A DNA stretch of 64,000 nucleotides, taken from positions 372,001 to 436,000 of the forward strand of contig NZ_OZ026475.1 in the NCBI RefSeq assembly GCF_964020035.1. The letters are read 5' to 3'. The DNA comes from Spiroplasma endosymbiont of Crioceris asparagi (lineage in GTDB: Bacteria > Bacillota_I > Bacilli_A > Mycoplasmatales > Mycoplasmataceae). A program made the position numbers and the translations under genes. The notes under the pieces were generated by a model. The model was not told the origin of the DNA. It did no database searches and worked only from the letters and a program-made list of their open reading frames with translations. Below are positions 45,303 through 56,755 of the stretch, piece after piece; within the stretch, counting starts at the first letter, position 1, and every line of letters begins with the position of its first letter.

Positions 45303-45316
45303 TATCTACCTCACCT

Positions 45317-46627
45317 CTACTTTCTTAAATCATAGTGAACTTTAAATAAATCATAAATTCAAGATTCCGCCTTTAATTTAGAAGCTAATGAATATTTATA
45401 CATTAATGCAATCGCATTTAAAATACTTTGATCTTTTGCGGGCACTGGAGTATAACAAAACGCCAAGACAAAAGGAGTTATTATAGAACCTGCGACTATT
45501 AATAATGCCAAATATAAAGAAATATCTTTTTGTTTTGCTTTTCAATCATAATTAACTAAATATAGCAATGCTGCTGATACACAAAATGCAAGTAAAATAA
45601 TTGGTGTTTTAGTTGCAACACTATTTTCAATAATAGGAATTAAAATTAATACAACTATGGGAATAAAAATACGATTTTTAGTAAACATTTTTACAAACGC
45701 ATTTGTTGAATTAGTTCATATTGTCAGACATAATGAACCTGTTGCAATTGCTAATGGGATTGTTTGACCAGATAAAGAACCATTTTGAATGAAAAATGCT
45801 GCAAAAAAACCAACTATTAAATATGTAGATAGCGACACAACTGCAAATTTAACAACGCCTATTAATGAAAAACAATATTTAAGAACACCAAATAAAACAA
45901 TTCCACAAACAATTAATTCTAGAAAACCATTTAATCGATCACCAAAATCAGGAATTAGTGCATAAGTTAAAATTCTTCAATATTGTTGTAAATAAATAGT
46001 TAACTTAAAGTCAACAGCTCCAAAAAAGAAGTTGGCAGTTGAAGAGTCTTGTAAAAGACTTTCGTGTCGATATGAGACTAAATATAAAGATATAAAAGCA
46101 ATTATTAATGGACAAAAAACAAATATAAATCCACAAATTCTTGCAACAATGTGTGGGTTTTGCATATTTTTAGCAATTTTTTGTAAATCCTTATTTTTAG
46201 ATAATGCTGGATTTTTCATTTCGGCTATTAGTCTTTGAGGATCTTGTTCCATAATTTCTGCTTCTGAAATTTCTTCTTCCACAGCTTCTTTAACTTTTAA
46301 ATTGATTTTAGGGAAAAATTGTTTTAATTTTGTATTAGCCTCTTCTAAAGAACCAATGACAATTATTGCTGAGTCTGAAACATCTTTTTTATAACTAATT
46401 AAAATATTAATAACTTCTAATTTTCCACCTGAATATTCATTATATTCTTTTAAGAATTGGTTCATTTCTTCAGAAATATCAAAATCATCTAGTGCAACTC
46501 TAAAAATTTTAGATTTGTTTTTATAATGTACAAAACAATTGGTATTTCCAATTGTTTTTTTATCAAACTTTTTGTTTTCAAAAAATAAATTTATTTCATT
46601 TTCTATAGTTTTCAAATCTATATTCAT
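45317..46627 (-). CDS. Polytopic membrane protein, weak rhomboid-like layout
   Basis: 436 residues. Soluble N-terminal domain (1-155), then about eight TM helices. The segment QQYWRILTYALIPDFGDRLN, then a Gly-spaced helix pair and GSLSGQ, looks like the rhomboid order (W-R-x-x-T, loop, GxSG helix). The catalytic GxSG/His pair is not present in canonical form, so at best it is an inactive homologue. Otherwise unrecognised. It lies 14 nt before the dCMP deaminase and 71 nt after pncA. Confidence 0.6.
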
Positions 46628-46698
46628 TTCTTCACCAATCTTTATAATTATACAATATAAATATTATAATTAGTTGTTTAATAATTACCAACGACTAA

Positions 46699-47175
46699 CT
46701 ATAAAGATTTTGAAGCTTCTTCATTAATAGTTACTTTAAATCCCAATTTAATTGCATCATCAAATGTTGCTTGTACACAAACATTTCTAGCTAAACCACA
46801 AATCTCTACTTCATCAACATTATTATTTTGTAAAAAATTTTTTAAACTTGATTCTACATTTTCTGCAATATAAAAAGCAGAATAGCTATCTTCGTTTTGC
46901 TTTATACCTTTTTTAATTAAAATGTCTGGTTGATTATTTAATAAAATTTCAGCGCCTTTTTGGTCCTGAACACAATGTTCTCCTCATTTTTTAAATGAAA
47001 TATGATTTTGAGGATGTCAATCCATTGAATAAGCAACAAGTCAATTATTTTTTCTAAAAAATGTAATTCTGTCTTCAATTATATCCTTAATTGCTTCTCC
47101 ACCCTTTACATACAAAGCGCCTTTGGGGTTAGCAAAATCATATTGATAATCTACAACTATTAAACACTTCATCAT
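46699..47175 (-). CDS. pncA: Nicotinamidase/cysteine hydrolase (PncA-like)
   Basis: 158 residues, compact. Catalytic Asp9 in LIVVDYQYDF, metal-binding MDWHPQNH (Asp52, His54, His58), the catalytic lysine in IKKG (Lys89) and Cys133 in CGLARNVCVQAT. The triad and metal site are complete, so nicotinamide to nicotinate is the likely reaction. ATG 47175 follows the pnuC stop directly (TAAATG), hence coupling. Transport and salvage of NAD precursors sit in one gene pair. Confidence 0.93.
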
Positions 47176-48090
47176 TTATTTTTTACTAAACTTTGCTTTT
47201 AAGGCAGAAAAGTCAATTTTGTCTTTTATATATCAATTGTAGATTCCTAAGAAAGTTGTACATAAGTAAATAAAACTTTGTAATGCAAGAACATATTGTG
47301 ATCCACCGCCATCACTTGGAATCATATATTTAACAACTGAAAATATATTAACTAATAATCATGAAATATATTGTGCTTGTGATTTTAATGCTTGTAATGC
47401 AATACCAGCAATATAACAAGATGAAGTAAATGAATCATATCAAATAACTTGGTGATTAGTGCTATCTACATAATTGTCATGTGCAACATGTTTATGTAAT
47501 CAATAAAGTTCAATTTTAAATAAATATGTAAATAGCGCAGTAATTGCTAATATAATTAATCCTAAAATGATTTTTTTTCATGGTGTATTTATTCTTTTTT
47601 TATCTTCAAATTCTAAATTTTGTGATTTCGCTCAGTTGAATCAACCAATTATTAATACTGGTAAAATAAAGAATAACATAATTTGAAAGTCACCTAACAT
47701 TTTAATGTTAAAGGCATAAATTACAAAAGTAATTACATTTAATACTGATCAAAAGAATGAAGATATTGCTTTTTCGGCAACCATAATAACGGCAATAATT
47801 CCAGTTATTGAAGTAAAAATATTCATTGATTGAAAAATCACATTAATAACAGGTACATTGATATAAGTATTTTTATTGTGATATGCTTGATAAAATTTAA
47901 ATATGTTATTTTTGTTTTCATCTAATAAATGATTTGAATCATTCATTCATAGTTGAATATCAAATATTCCCAGAAACAAAAATATTAGAGATGATACATA
48001 TATTGCTATTTTAGTATATTTATTTAAGGCTTTAAATTCACTGATGACATTATAAAACCCTAAAAAATTTATTTTTCTTAGTTTTTTCAT
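47176..48090 (-). CDS. pnuC: PnuC-family nicotinamide riboside transporter
   Basis: 304 residues, seven or eight TM helices with a polar extension before the first ones. Family-like elements: FQIMLFFILPVLIIGWFNW (PnuC Q-x2-Y-F...YGWYxW) and SWLLVNIFSVVKYM (W-x-x-V-x-x-Y). Facilitates uptake of nicotinamide riboside or a related NAD precursor. The next gene is pncA, which supports the substrate class. Its start overlaps rluD by 13 nt. Confidence 0.88.
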
Positions 48091-49007
48091 TTAATTCCTT
48101 TTTCATTTAGTAATATTGTAAATGATTTTGGCAAATTTGATGAAAAAATAATTTTTTTATTTTTAGTAGGATGCTGAAATTCTAAATAATAAGCGTGCAA
48201 ATATTGTCCAAAACTATAATTTTTATCTTTTTCATATCCATAAACATGGTCCCCTATAATTGGATGATTAATATATTTAAAGTGGACTCTGATTTGATGT
48301 GTTCTTCCAGTTAGAATTTCACACTCAACCAAAGTACAATCTTCTCCCCTTCCAACTACTTCAAATAACGTAATTGCTTCTTTAGAATTTTTGGATGTAA
48401 CTTCCATTTTTTTACGATCTGATGAACTTCTACCAATTGGTGCAACAATTCGTCCTTTATTTTCTTTAATTACGCCATTAACTAAAGCAAGATATTTCTT
48501 TTTAACTTCACGATTTTTGAATGCTTCTGATAATATTTTATGAGAATTATCATTTTTAGCAACAACCATTAAACCAGTTGTCATTTTATCTAGTCTGTGA
48601 ACTATTCCTGGACGTTTTTCTCCACCAATTGAAGATAAGTCTTTAATTTTAAACAATAAACCATTAACTAATGTATTTTCATAATTTTCAGGAGCTGGAT
48701 GAACTGTTAAATCATTTGGTTTATCAACAACGATAATATCTTTATCTTCATAAACTACTTCAAACTTAATATCTTTTGGCAAAATGCTACTATCAGTTGG
48801 TTCTTCAATGTTTATTTGAATTACATCATCTTGAGATAATTTATAATTTGCAGGTTTTAAAATACCATTTACTAATATTTGATTATTATCAATCATTTTT
48901 TGAATAATTGTTCTTGAAAAATCAAACTCACTTTTTAGAGTCTCCACTAAATATTTATCTAAACGCATAGGTTCACCTACAAATAATAAACTAATTTCTT
49001 GTGTCAT
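48078..49007 (-). CDS. rluD: RluD-type 23S rRNA pseudouridine synthase
   Basis: 309 residues, with S4 domain at the N-terminus (RLDKYLVETL...SRTIIQKMIDNNQILVNG), catalytic PGIVHRLDKMTTGLMVVAKN (Asp in RLD), and GRTHQIRVH. The frame runs past the UGA at 48087 to TAA at 48078, so the end overlaps pnuC. Gene order lspA-rluD is standard in Firmicutes. Confidence 0.96.
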
Positions 49008-49773
49008 CTAATCCTTTATAATCATTTTTAATATCATTTCTTTGTTTTAGATATTCTTTATAACTCATTTTTTTTAAAACTGGAATTGGATATCATTTTT
49101 GATTTTCATAATATTTTTTTACATCTAATAATTTTGTATTCATTTCTAAATGCTGTGCATATTTTTCTGGTGAATATTTTTTTGCAGAATATTCTTTAGC
49201 AGCTTCAATAAGAGATAATATAATCAAAATCATTAGAAAAATAACTCCAACATATACAAAAACATCCGCAAGATTAAATGAATAAAGTCGTAAATTTGGG
49301 AAGATATTCATAAAGGTTCCTCATGCAATAAAATCAATCACACTTCCACCGGCAAATGCTCTACCCAAAGTGTTTCCCATGCTTCCGCCAATCATTAAAG
49401 AAAAAGCAATTAGCATTGATGTTTGATTCACAAATATAAACGCAATTAAAATACAAATTGTGGTTATTACCGCAATTGTAATCGCCTTTGATGACTCATC
49501 CGCTCACATTCCTTTAGCTGATCCTGAATTTAATAAATAGTTTCAATTTATAAATCAGTTAATAAAGTTTTTTTCACCAGCATTTTGTAAACTATGTTTA
49601 GCCCATAGTTTTGTAATTATATCTATAAAAATTAAAATTATGATTAAGGGAAATAATACTCTTAATTTAAAATTAAATCTATAATAGTTTTTTTTAAGAT
49701 AAAAAACAGAATTTTTAACAATGGGATTAATTTTATTTTTTATTTTTTCAAAATAATTTTTATTTTTATTCAT
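48991..49773 (-). CDS. lspA: Lipoprotein signal peptidase (SPase II)
   Basis: 260 residues, longer than usual 150-170 because of a basic N-terminal arm (about 40) and a C-terminal cytoplasmic tail (about 60). Four TM helices. Conserved: IDIITKLWA, catalytic Asp in GGSVIDFIAW, and FNLADVFV with the second catalytic Asp; GGSMGNTLGR also matches. Cleaves prolipoproteins. Overlaps ileS by 8 nt and rluD by 17 nt. Confidence 0.95.
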
Positions 49774-52471
49774 TTAAATTTTTAACCACACTTTCACAAC
49801 GCATACAAATAGAATCATTATTTAAAATGTCAAAAATTGCTCAGCATCTTTCACATTTCAAACCATTTTTTGGTTCTATTTCAATTTTTATTTCATTTTG
49901 ATTATCTAAAAAAATGATTGAATTTACAATTAAAATTTGGTTTAAACTTTCGATATCTTTTATAAAATTAAATTCATCAGAAAGATTAACTTTTAATGAT
50001 GCTTCAAATCCTTTTCTAATTATTTTATCTTGTCTAGCACTTTCTAACGCAACGTTGACTAAATCTCTAAATTTAAGAAATTTATTTCACTTTTCAACAA
50101 ATTTATCTTTTTGTTTAAAATCTTGTTTTCTTAAATCTAATAAGTGAACTGATTTTTCTTTTTGAATAAATAAAATGTTTTTATAAACTTCTTCAGTTGT
50201 ATGAGGAATAATTGGTTTTAAAACATCAATTAACATTCATAATTGTTCATACATAACTGTTTGTACTTGTCTTCTTCTTAAAGAGTCAGCATTTTCTACA
50301 TATAAAATATCTTTTATAAAATCTAAATAGAATGATGATAAATCATTAATCACATAATTATTAATCAACTTATATGCATTATTAAATGAGTATGTCTCAA
50401 ATGCATCAGCAATTTTTTCTTTAGTTAAAGTTAAATTATTTAAAGCAAATTCATCAACTTCTAATAATGTTTTTTGATAATGTTTATTTGGATCAAAATC
50501 AAATAAGTTAGATATTAAAAATCTCAATGTGTTTCTAATTTTTCTATATGATTCTCCAACTTGTTTTAAAATATTATCACCAATTCTTTGATCATCGGTG
50601 TAATCTGTTGAACATACTCATAATCTTAAAATGTCTGCCCCTTGTAAATCACAAATTTTTAATGGGTCAATTGTATTGCCAATTGATTTAGACATTTTTT
50701 TACCTTTTTCATCATTTGTCATTCCATGAGTAATTAAAAATTTATATGCAACTGTTTCATCATAAATAATTGAATTAATCATTGATGAGTTAAATCATCC
50801 ACGGTATTGATCATTACCTTCTAAATACACATCAAAAGGCGCCTCATAACCATAAACTTCTCTCATCACAATATTTGAAGCACCAGAATCAAATCAAACA
50901 TCTAAAATATCTGTTTCTTTTTTAAATTCTTGACCTTTAAATTTTGAAGGTAAAAAATTGTCACATGGTTCAACAAATCAAGCATTAGTCCCTTTTTGCT
51001 CAATGATAGATATTGCATAGTTAATAATTTCTGCATTCATAACTGGTTGATTGTTTTTATCGAAAAAAGCAACAATTGGCACTCCCCATAGTCTTTGACG
51101 AGAAATTGTTCAATCATTTCTTTCTTTAATAATGTTTCTTAATCTTTCTTTTGATCAAGCCGGTTTAGTTTCTACATTTTTAAGAATTTTTTTATCGATG
51201 ATAGTCTTAATTTTTTCAATATTTACAAATCATTGATTTGTTGCACGATAAATAACTGGTTTTTTACTTCTTCAATCATGAGGATAAGAGTGTTTTAAAA
51301 ATTCTAATTTTAATAAATTACCTTTTTCTTTTAAAGTTATACCCACAATTTTATTTGAATCTTCATAAAAAATACCTTCTAATTTAGAATCATTGATTTC
51401 TTTAGTAAATTTACCTTGATCATCAATTGGCACAAATGGTTTTATATTATTTTCTTTAACTATTTTAAAATCGTCTTCTCCAAAACCACCAGCAATATGA
51501 ACCATTCCAGTTCCAGTTATATCAGTTACATGATGACCTAAAACAACTTTTCCCTTTTTATCAGTAAATCATGGATGAAAATATTCTTTTCCTAATAAAT
51601 CATGATGCTTAATTTTTCCTTTAATATCATATTTTTCTCAACCAAATTTAACTGCTGCACTTTCTAATAAATTTTCAGCAATTACATAGTCTTCATTAGA
51701 ATTTTGTGGTCTAACTTTGATATATTCAATTTTTTCTGAAATAGCAACTAGTTGATTTGAAGGAATTGTTCAAGGTGTTGTAGTTCAAATAATTAAATTT
51801 AAATTATCTTCTCCAATAACTTTTAAAGACACATAAATCGAAGCACTTCTAACATCTTGATATTCAATTTCAGCTTCTGCTAATGCTGATTCTAAAGTCG
51901 GTGATCAATATACTGGTTTAAAATCACGATATACTAAATTTTTTTCTACCATTTTGGCATATAGTTTTAATTGCGCAACTTCATAATTATGGTTTAATGT
52001 TAAATATTTTTTTTCATAATCTGTAAAAATTCCAAGTCTTTTAAATTGCTCAGTTTGAATATTTACTTGTTCTAAGGCATATTCTTTACACAATGTTCTA
52101 AATTCATCTGGTGATAAATCTTTTCTATTAATACCTTTTGTTTTGATTATTGCTGACTCTATTGGTAAACCATGAGTATCTCAACCCATAATATATTCTG
52201 AATTATATCCATTACTAAATTTTCATCTTACAATAAAGTCTTTTAAAATTTTATTTAACGCATGACCAACATGAATATTTCCATTAGCATATGGTGGACC
52301 ATCATGCAAAATAAATTTTTTATTCTTTTTGTTTTTTGCTAATTTAGTTTTATAAATATCGTTTAATAATCACTCTTTTTGATAATCAACCTCTTTAGTT
52401 TTTAAATTAGCTTTCATTTCAAAATCTGTTTTACCAATTAATAGTGTGTCTTTATAAGATTTCTTTTCCAT
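49766..52471 (-). CDS. ileS: Isoleucyl-tRNA synthetase
   Basis: 901 residues, normal. HIGH motif in [13 protein letters not shown] (His67-His70), KMSKS near residue 592, editing domain between ([20 protein letters not shown]), and a C-terminal zinc knuckle CERCW...CMRCE. Many UGA-Trp codons. RBS AAGGAG lies inside the upstream small gene, which overlaps ileS by 20 nt. T-box leader further up controls both. Confidence 0.98.
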
Positions 52472-52829
52472 TTTGAACTCCTTTTTTAAATTTATGCAAT
52501 TTTACAAAATAAACAATAAAACTCATTATTCAAATTACCAATCAAATAATAAGTGGTATTAAGATTACAAAATCAGTTAATTGAACATTTTGATCTTCAT
52601 CCATACCAGTTGTAAATAATAAAGCAATTGAGACGACTAGTGAAAGCACACCCGTAACTCCAATAATTCATCAAATCATTGAATCCATTTTTTTAAAAAA
52701 TTGATAACATTGTTGATGCATTTTTACTTTAGCTCTATTAAAAATTCCAGCAGATGGTTTTTTAGCTACTATTAATTCTTTTTCATTTAATATTTCTGTG
52801 TAGCATAATACACATTTAATTTTTTCCAT
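52452..52829 (-). CDS. Small membrane protein with N-terminal CxxC motif, before ileS
   Basis: Not recognised. 125 residues: MEKIKCVLCYTEI with C-x2-C, later KKPSAGIF and a third Cys in MHQQCYQF, then two TM helices (about 51-72 and 88-112) and a basic tail. It lies between the T-box and ileS and overlaps the ileS start by 20 nt, so it is under isoleucine T-box control. Layout and KKP-x-GI resemble the 88-residue protein at 34273-34539. Zinc binding is possible. Confidence 0.65.
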
Positions 52830-52848
52830 TTTGTCCCTTCAAAATAAA

Positions 52849-53015
52849 AACGCCCCTATAATAAAGGAGCGTTAACAACGCGGTACCATCCTTATTTACA
52901 ATAATTTATAATTGCCTTAATTAGAGTATTTACTTGTAAAAAAATAAGTGATAATTAATTATTTAGTTTACTAACTCACACCACCCGTTAGATCTCTGAA
53001 AAACTTTAATAATAA
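52849..53015 (-). promoter_or_regulatory. T-box leader of the ileS operon, specifier AUC (Ile)
   Basis: On the minus strand the T-box core AAGGATGGTACCGCG (core complement 52879-52888) is followed by terminator AACGCTCCT/AGGGGCGTT plus U run (52849-52873). GGTGG and AGAG elements lie at 52981-52998. AUC at 52950-52952, followed by A, sits 28 nt past GGTGG. It governs the small CxxC gene, ileS, lspA, rluD, pnuC and pncA, unless internal promoters exist. Confidence 0.92.
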
Positions 53016-53129
53016 TTGTGTCTTATTTATACAATATATATTATCAAATTTGCCATAATAGTTAAACACATTTTCATGTTTTATTAACTAAAATATTGTT
53101 ATAAAATAATTTTAGAGAGGTGGATTTAA

Positions 53130-53246
53130 ATGGAAGACAAAAAAACATGCGAATGCTGTTCAAAAGAAACATGCAAAGATCAAAAACAATGTTGTTCAGA
53201 TTCAAATAAATGTAAAACAAAAGAATGTGACAAGTGTAACTGTTAG
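53130..53246 (+). CDS. Metallothionein-like Cys-rich peptide
   Basis: Only 38 residues, with 10 cysteines (7, 9, 10, 15, 21, 22, 28, 33, 36, 38) in CxCC, CC and CxxCxC patterns; the rest is Lys, Asp, Glu, Gln, Thr and Ser, with no hydrophobic residue after Met1. That is the composition of metallothioneins, so binding of Zn, Cu or Cd is inferred. GAGAGGTGG (53115-53123) gives a strong RBS 6 nt before ATG, and a terminator hairpin follows at once, both signs of a real gene. It is the only plus-strand gene between 33.1 and 64 kb. No known family was recognised. Confidence 0.7.
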   Translation: MEDKKTCECCSKETCKDQKQCCSDSNKCKTKECDKCNC

Positions 53247-53248
53247 AT

Positions 53249-53281
53249 AATAAAAACCTTGGTTAATTCAAGGTTTTTATT
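53249..53281. terminator. Bidirectional terminator, Cys-rich gene and mtnN
   Basis: AATAAAAACCTTG (53249-53261), 7-nt loop, CAAGGTTTTTATT (53269-53281): a perfect 13-bp stem with T runs on both sides. It overlaps the mtnN stop codon. Confidence 0.9.
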
Positions 53282-53898
53282 ATCTCTGAAATTTTATTAC
53301 TTGAAAATTCTTTAACTTCTAAAAATTGCTTCTCATTAGATTTAGAACCTAGAATATCACTAACTATTTTTATTGCATTAATTTCTTTTTTTAATCGGAA
53401 TGCTGCTTGTGCAAAACCAGCTAGTTCCATATCAAATAATTCAATATTTGGTTCAATTGGTTTAACTATTGAATTATATTTATCAAAACCATTAATAAAA
53501 ACATCACTTGAACAAATATTAGCTGTGTTATATTCGTTTTTAATACCTTTAAGGGTATAGAAAGCGGGCATTTGAGGAACTTGTCCCATTTTATAACCAA
53601 ACCCTGTAGCATCAACATTACCAAGATAAACATTTTTAATGTTTAAAATATCTTTTATGTTTAAAACATTTGAATTACATCCAACCATTCCAAAGTTAAT
53701 ATATTCTGATATTTCATAATTAGAATCAACTCATGTTAATGCGCTTCCTGCATTAACTAACCCTATTTGAGAAATTAATAGAAAAAATTGATCATTTTCA
53801 TACACTTCGTATGGTTGCTTTTGAATTAATTTAAATTGGTGTTCTTTAATTGTGTGTGCTGCTTCATCAAACATTGCAAATAACAAACATTTTTTCAT
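53263..53898 (-). CDS. mtnN: 5'-methylthioadenosine/S-adenosylhomocysteine nucleosidase
   Basis: 211 residues. Nucleosidase fold: start CLLFAMFDEAA (catalytic base region), LVNAGSALT, GYKMGQVPQMP, the purine/ribose-binding LFDMELAGFAQAAF (MEMEGAA-like) and KIVSDILGS with the catalytic Asp. It clears MTA and SAH by releasing adenine. ATG 53898 shares one base with the mgtA stop (TAATG), so it is translated after it. Confidence 0.92.
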
Positions 53899-56576
53899 TA
53901 TAATCATTCCTTAAATATTTTGATATATGCCATTTTAACTACTTGTGCCAATAATACATACCCTATTCCAAAACCGATGGCAATTGGAATGAAATAATAA
54001 GATGGTCTTTCCATTTTGATGTATTTACTTACATTAGTGTATGGTAATAAAAATGCCATTAAAATAATAAATATTGAAGAAAGTAAAACTATCATTGCTG
54101 GTTTAGAATTAATAAATGGAATTTTTTGTGTTCTATAAACTTGCACAATTGCTGTTTGGGTTAATAAACCAACAATAAATCATGATGCATTAAATTGAGC
54201 AATATCAAAATCAGATGGTGCATTACCTTGACCAATTTTAAAGATAAATAACAAAGTAACAAAAGTTAAAACATCAAATATTGAACTCACTGAACCATTT
54301 ATAGCTGCAAATTTAATCAAGTTATTTGATTTCAATTTTTGCGGTTTTTGTAAATATTCATAGTCAACTTTGTCAACAATTAAAGCAAATTGAGTAATGT
54401 CATATAATAAATTTTGAATTAATAAATGAATTGGTTGCATTGGATTAAAACTTAAAATAAATAGAGCAATTAAAATACTTAAAACATTACCAAAATTTGA
54501 AGCAATTGTTACTTTAATATATTTAAGCATATTAGCCAAACATGACCTTCCCTTAATAACACCATCTTCTAGTACCATTAAGTTATCTTCCATCAAAATA
54601 ACATCTGCAGCATCTTGAGCAATATTAGAGGCATCTGCAAAAGAAATTGCGACATCTGATGCCCTTAATACAGGAGCATCATTAATTCCATCTCCCATAA
54701 ATCCAACAACGTGACCTAAACCTTTTAATGTATTAATAATTCTCGCTTTATGCAATGGTGATAATTTAACAAAGACATTTGCACGCATAACAATTCTTTC
54801 TAAATCAAAATCATCCATTCGATCAATTTCAACACCAGTAACTAAACTTGTAATTTTAAAATCAACTTTATTACAAATAGCTTTTGTAATAATTTCATTG
54901 TCCCCTGTTAAAATTTTGGTTTCGACACCAAGAGTTGCTAATCTACGAATAATTTTTTTTGAAGTGGTTTTAGGTTCATCAAAAAATGAGCCAAAACCAT
55001 AGAACACCATTTCTTCTTCAATATCATCATCATCAACAAGTTTATGTGCAATACCAATAACACGATAACCTTCTAAACTTTTTTTTATGTATGTGTCATG
55101 AATATCTTGTTTAACTTTATCATTTAATTCTTCAACAGTTTTACCATTAAAAAACTTTGTACATAATTTAAGTACTTCTTCAACGGCACCTTTTGTAACA
55201 CATTGTTTTTGGTTATCTTTTTCATAAATAACTGATAAAATTTTTCTTTCAAAATTAAAAGGAATTTCTCATGATTTTTTATATTCTAATATTTTTGGTC
55301 TTGATATTGTTTCAGATGCTAATACTGCATTATCAATTGGATTTGTAAACCCTGTTTGAAAGTATGAATTAAAATATAATAATTCTTCAATATAAATATT
55401 TTTAACTCCTCTAATGTCACAAACATCACTTAAATTTATTTCACCACTAGTAATTGTTCCCGTTTTGTCTGAACATAAAATATCAATTGCTCCTAAATTT
55501 TGAACAGCATTTAAATTTTTAACAATTACATTTTTGTTTTTTATTTTTTTATAACAATATGAAAGATTAGCTGTCACAATCATTGGCAACATTTCGGGAG
55601 TAATTCCAACAGCAATCGCAATTGCATAAATTGTTGCATTAATTCATGGTTTGTCCTTATGGTTTATTAAATCCAATTTTAGTCCTTGAGCAATTAGCAC
55701 AAATGGAATAACAACCAACATAAATAAAATGATAATTAATGTAATTTTTTTAATACCTTTTTCAAATGAAGAAGGTTCTCTTTTCTCTTTTGTTTTTGAA
55801 GAAATAGTTGCAAAATATGTATTTTGACCAGTTGAGACAACTATGGCAATTGCACTTCCTGAAGTTACAGTTGTTCCCATATAACAAACATCTTCAAATT
55901 CTAAATAATTTTCTTGCTTATTAGTTGATTTTTTACTTACAGGAAATGATTCTCCTGTTAAAGAAGCTTGGTCTACATATAAATTATTTGATCATAAAAT
56001 TTTTACATCAGCTGGAATAATATCACCATTTGAAAGATATACAACATCACCAATAACTAAATCACTTTTATCAATTTTCTGGGATTCTCTTACAAAAATT
56101 ACTGAGTTTGAATTTGTAATACTTGCTAATTTTGTTTCTGGATTTCTAATAACCTTTGTATATTGAATATTATCAAAAAACATTTTCTTCATAACAATAT
56201 GGGATTTAACTTCTTGAAAAAAACCAATTGATCCAGACAAAACTATCATAGTAAGAATTATTAGTGCCCCCACTAAATCCACAATATCTCGTTCTTCGGG
56301 TGCTCCTTTAAAATATTCATAAAAACTATAAATATTAATAAATGTTAAAATTAAATTAAATGGCCCAAAAAAAGTTTTTAAAAATACCATAAAAAAATTA
56401 AATCTTTTTTCTTTAATTTCATTATCACCGTATTTTTCTTTTATGTCGAAGACTTGTTTTGAATTTAAACCAAAATTCTCAAGATTAAATTCTTTAAGAA
56501 TTTGTGCTTGAGATAAGTTTGTGTATTTTATAGGACCTTCCGGAACAATTATTTTACGTTTGGTTTTTTTAAACAT
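53898..56576 (-). CDS. mgtA: Mg2+-importing P-type ATPase (MgtA type, P3B)
   Basis: 892 residues. The M4 motif GITPEMLPMIVTANL is diagnostic for MgtA/MgtB. Phosphorylation site DKTGTIT (Asp370), TGES actuator motif, KILTGDN and VVGFMGDGINDAPVL hinge motifs; C-terminal M5-M10. Cytoplasmic N-terminus starts basic (MFKKTKRK). Under the standard code it would be split by six or more UGA codons. It differs in class from the Ca2+-like pump at 7957-10686. Confidence 0.94.
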
Positions 56577-56674
56577 AATCTACTCCATTTGTTATAAATT
56601 ATTATAACAAAGAAACATAACAATAATTTTTTAGACACCTCTTTTAAAGATGGTAATTAAATAATTTTTTAAAT

Positions 56675-56704
56675 AAAAAAAACTAGCATTATCTAGTTTT
56701 TTTA
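56675..56704 (-). terminator. Terminator after rel
   Basis: AAAAAAAACTAG and CTAGTTTTTTTT pair with loop CATTAT, about 50 nt past the rel stop on the minus strand. Confidence 0.85.
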
Positions 56705-56755
56705 TTTTTATTTTCTAATGTAATTTCATATCGGAATATCTATGTTTGCTAATTT

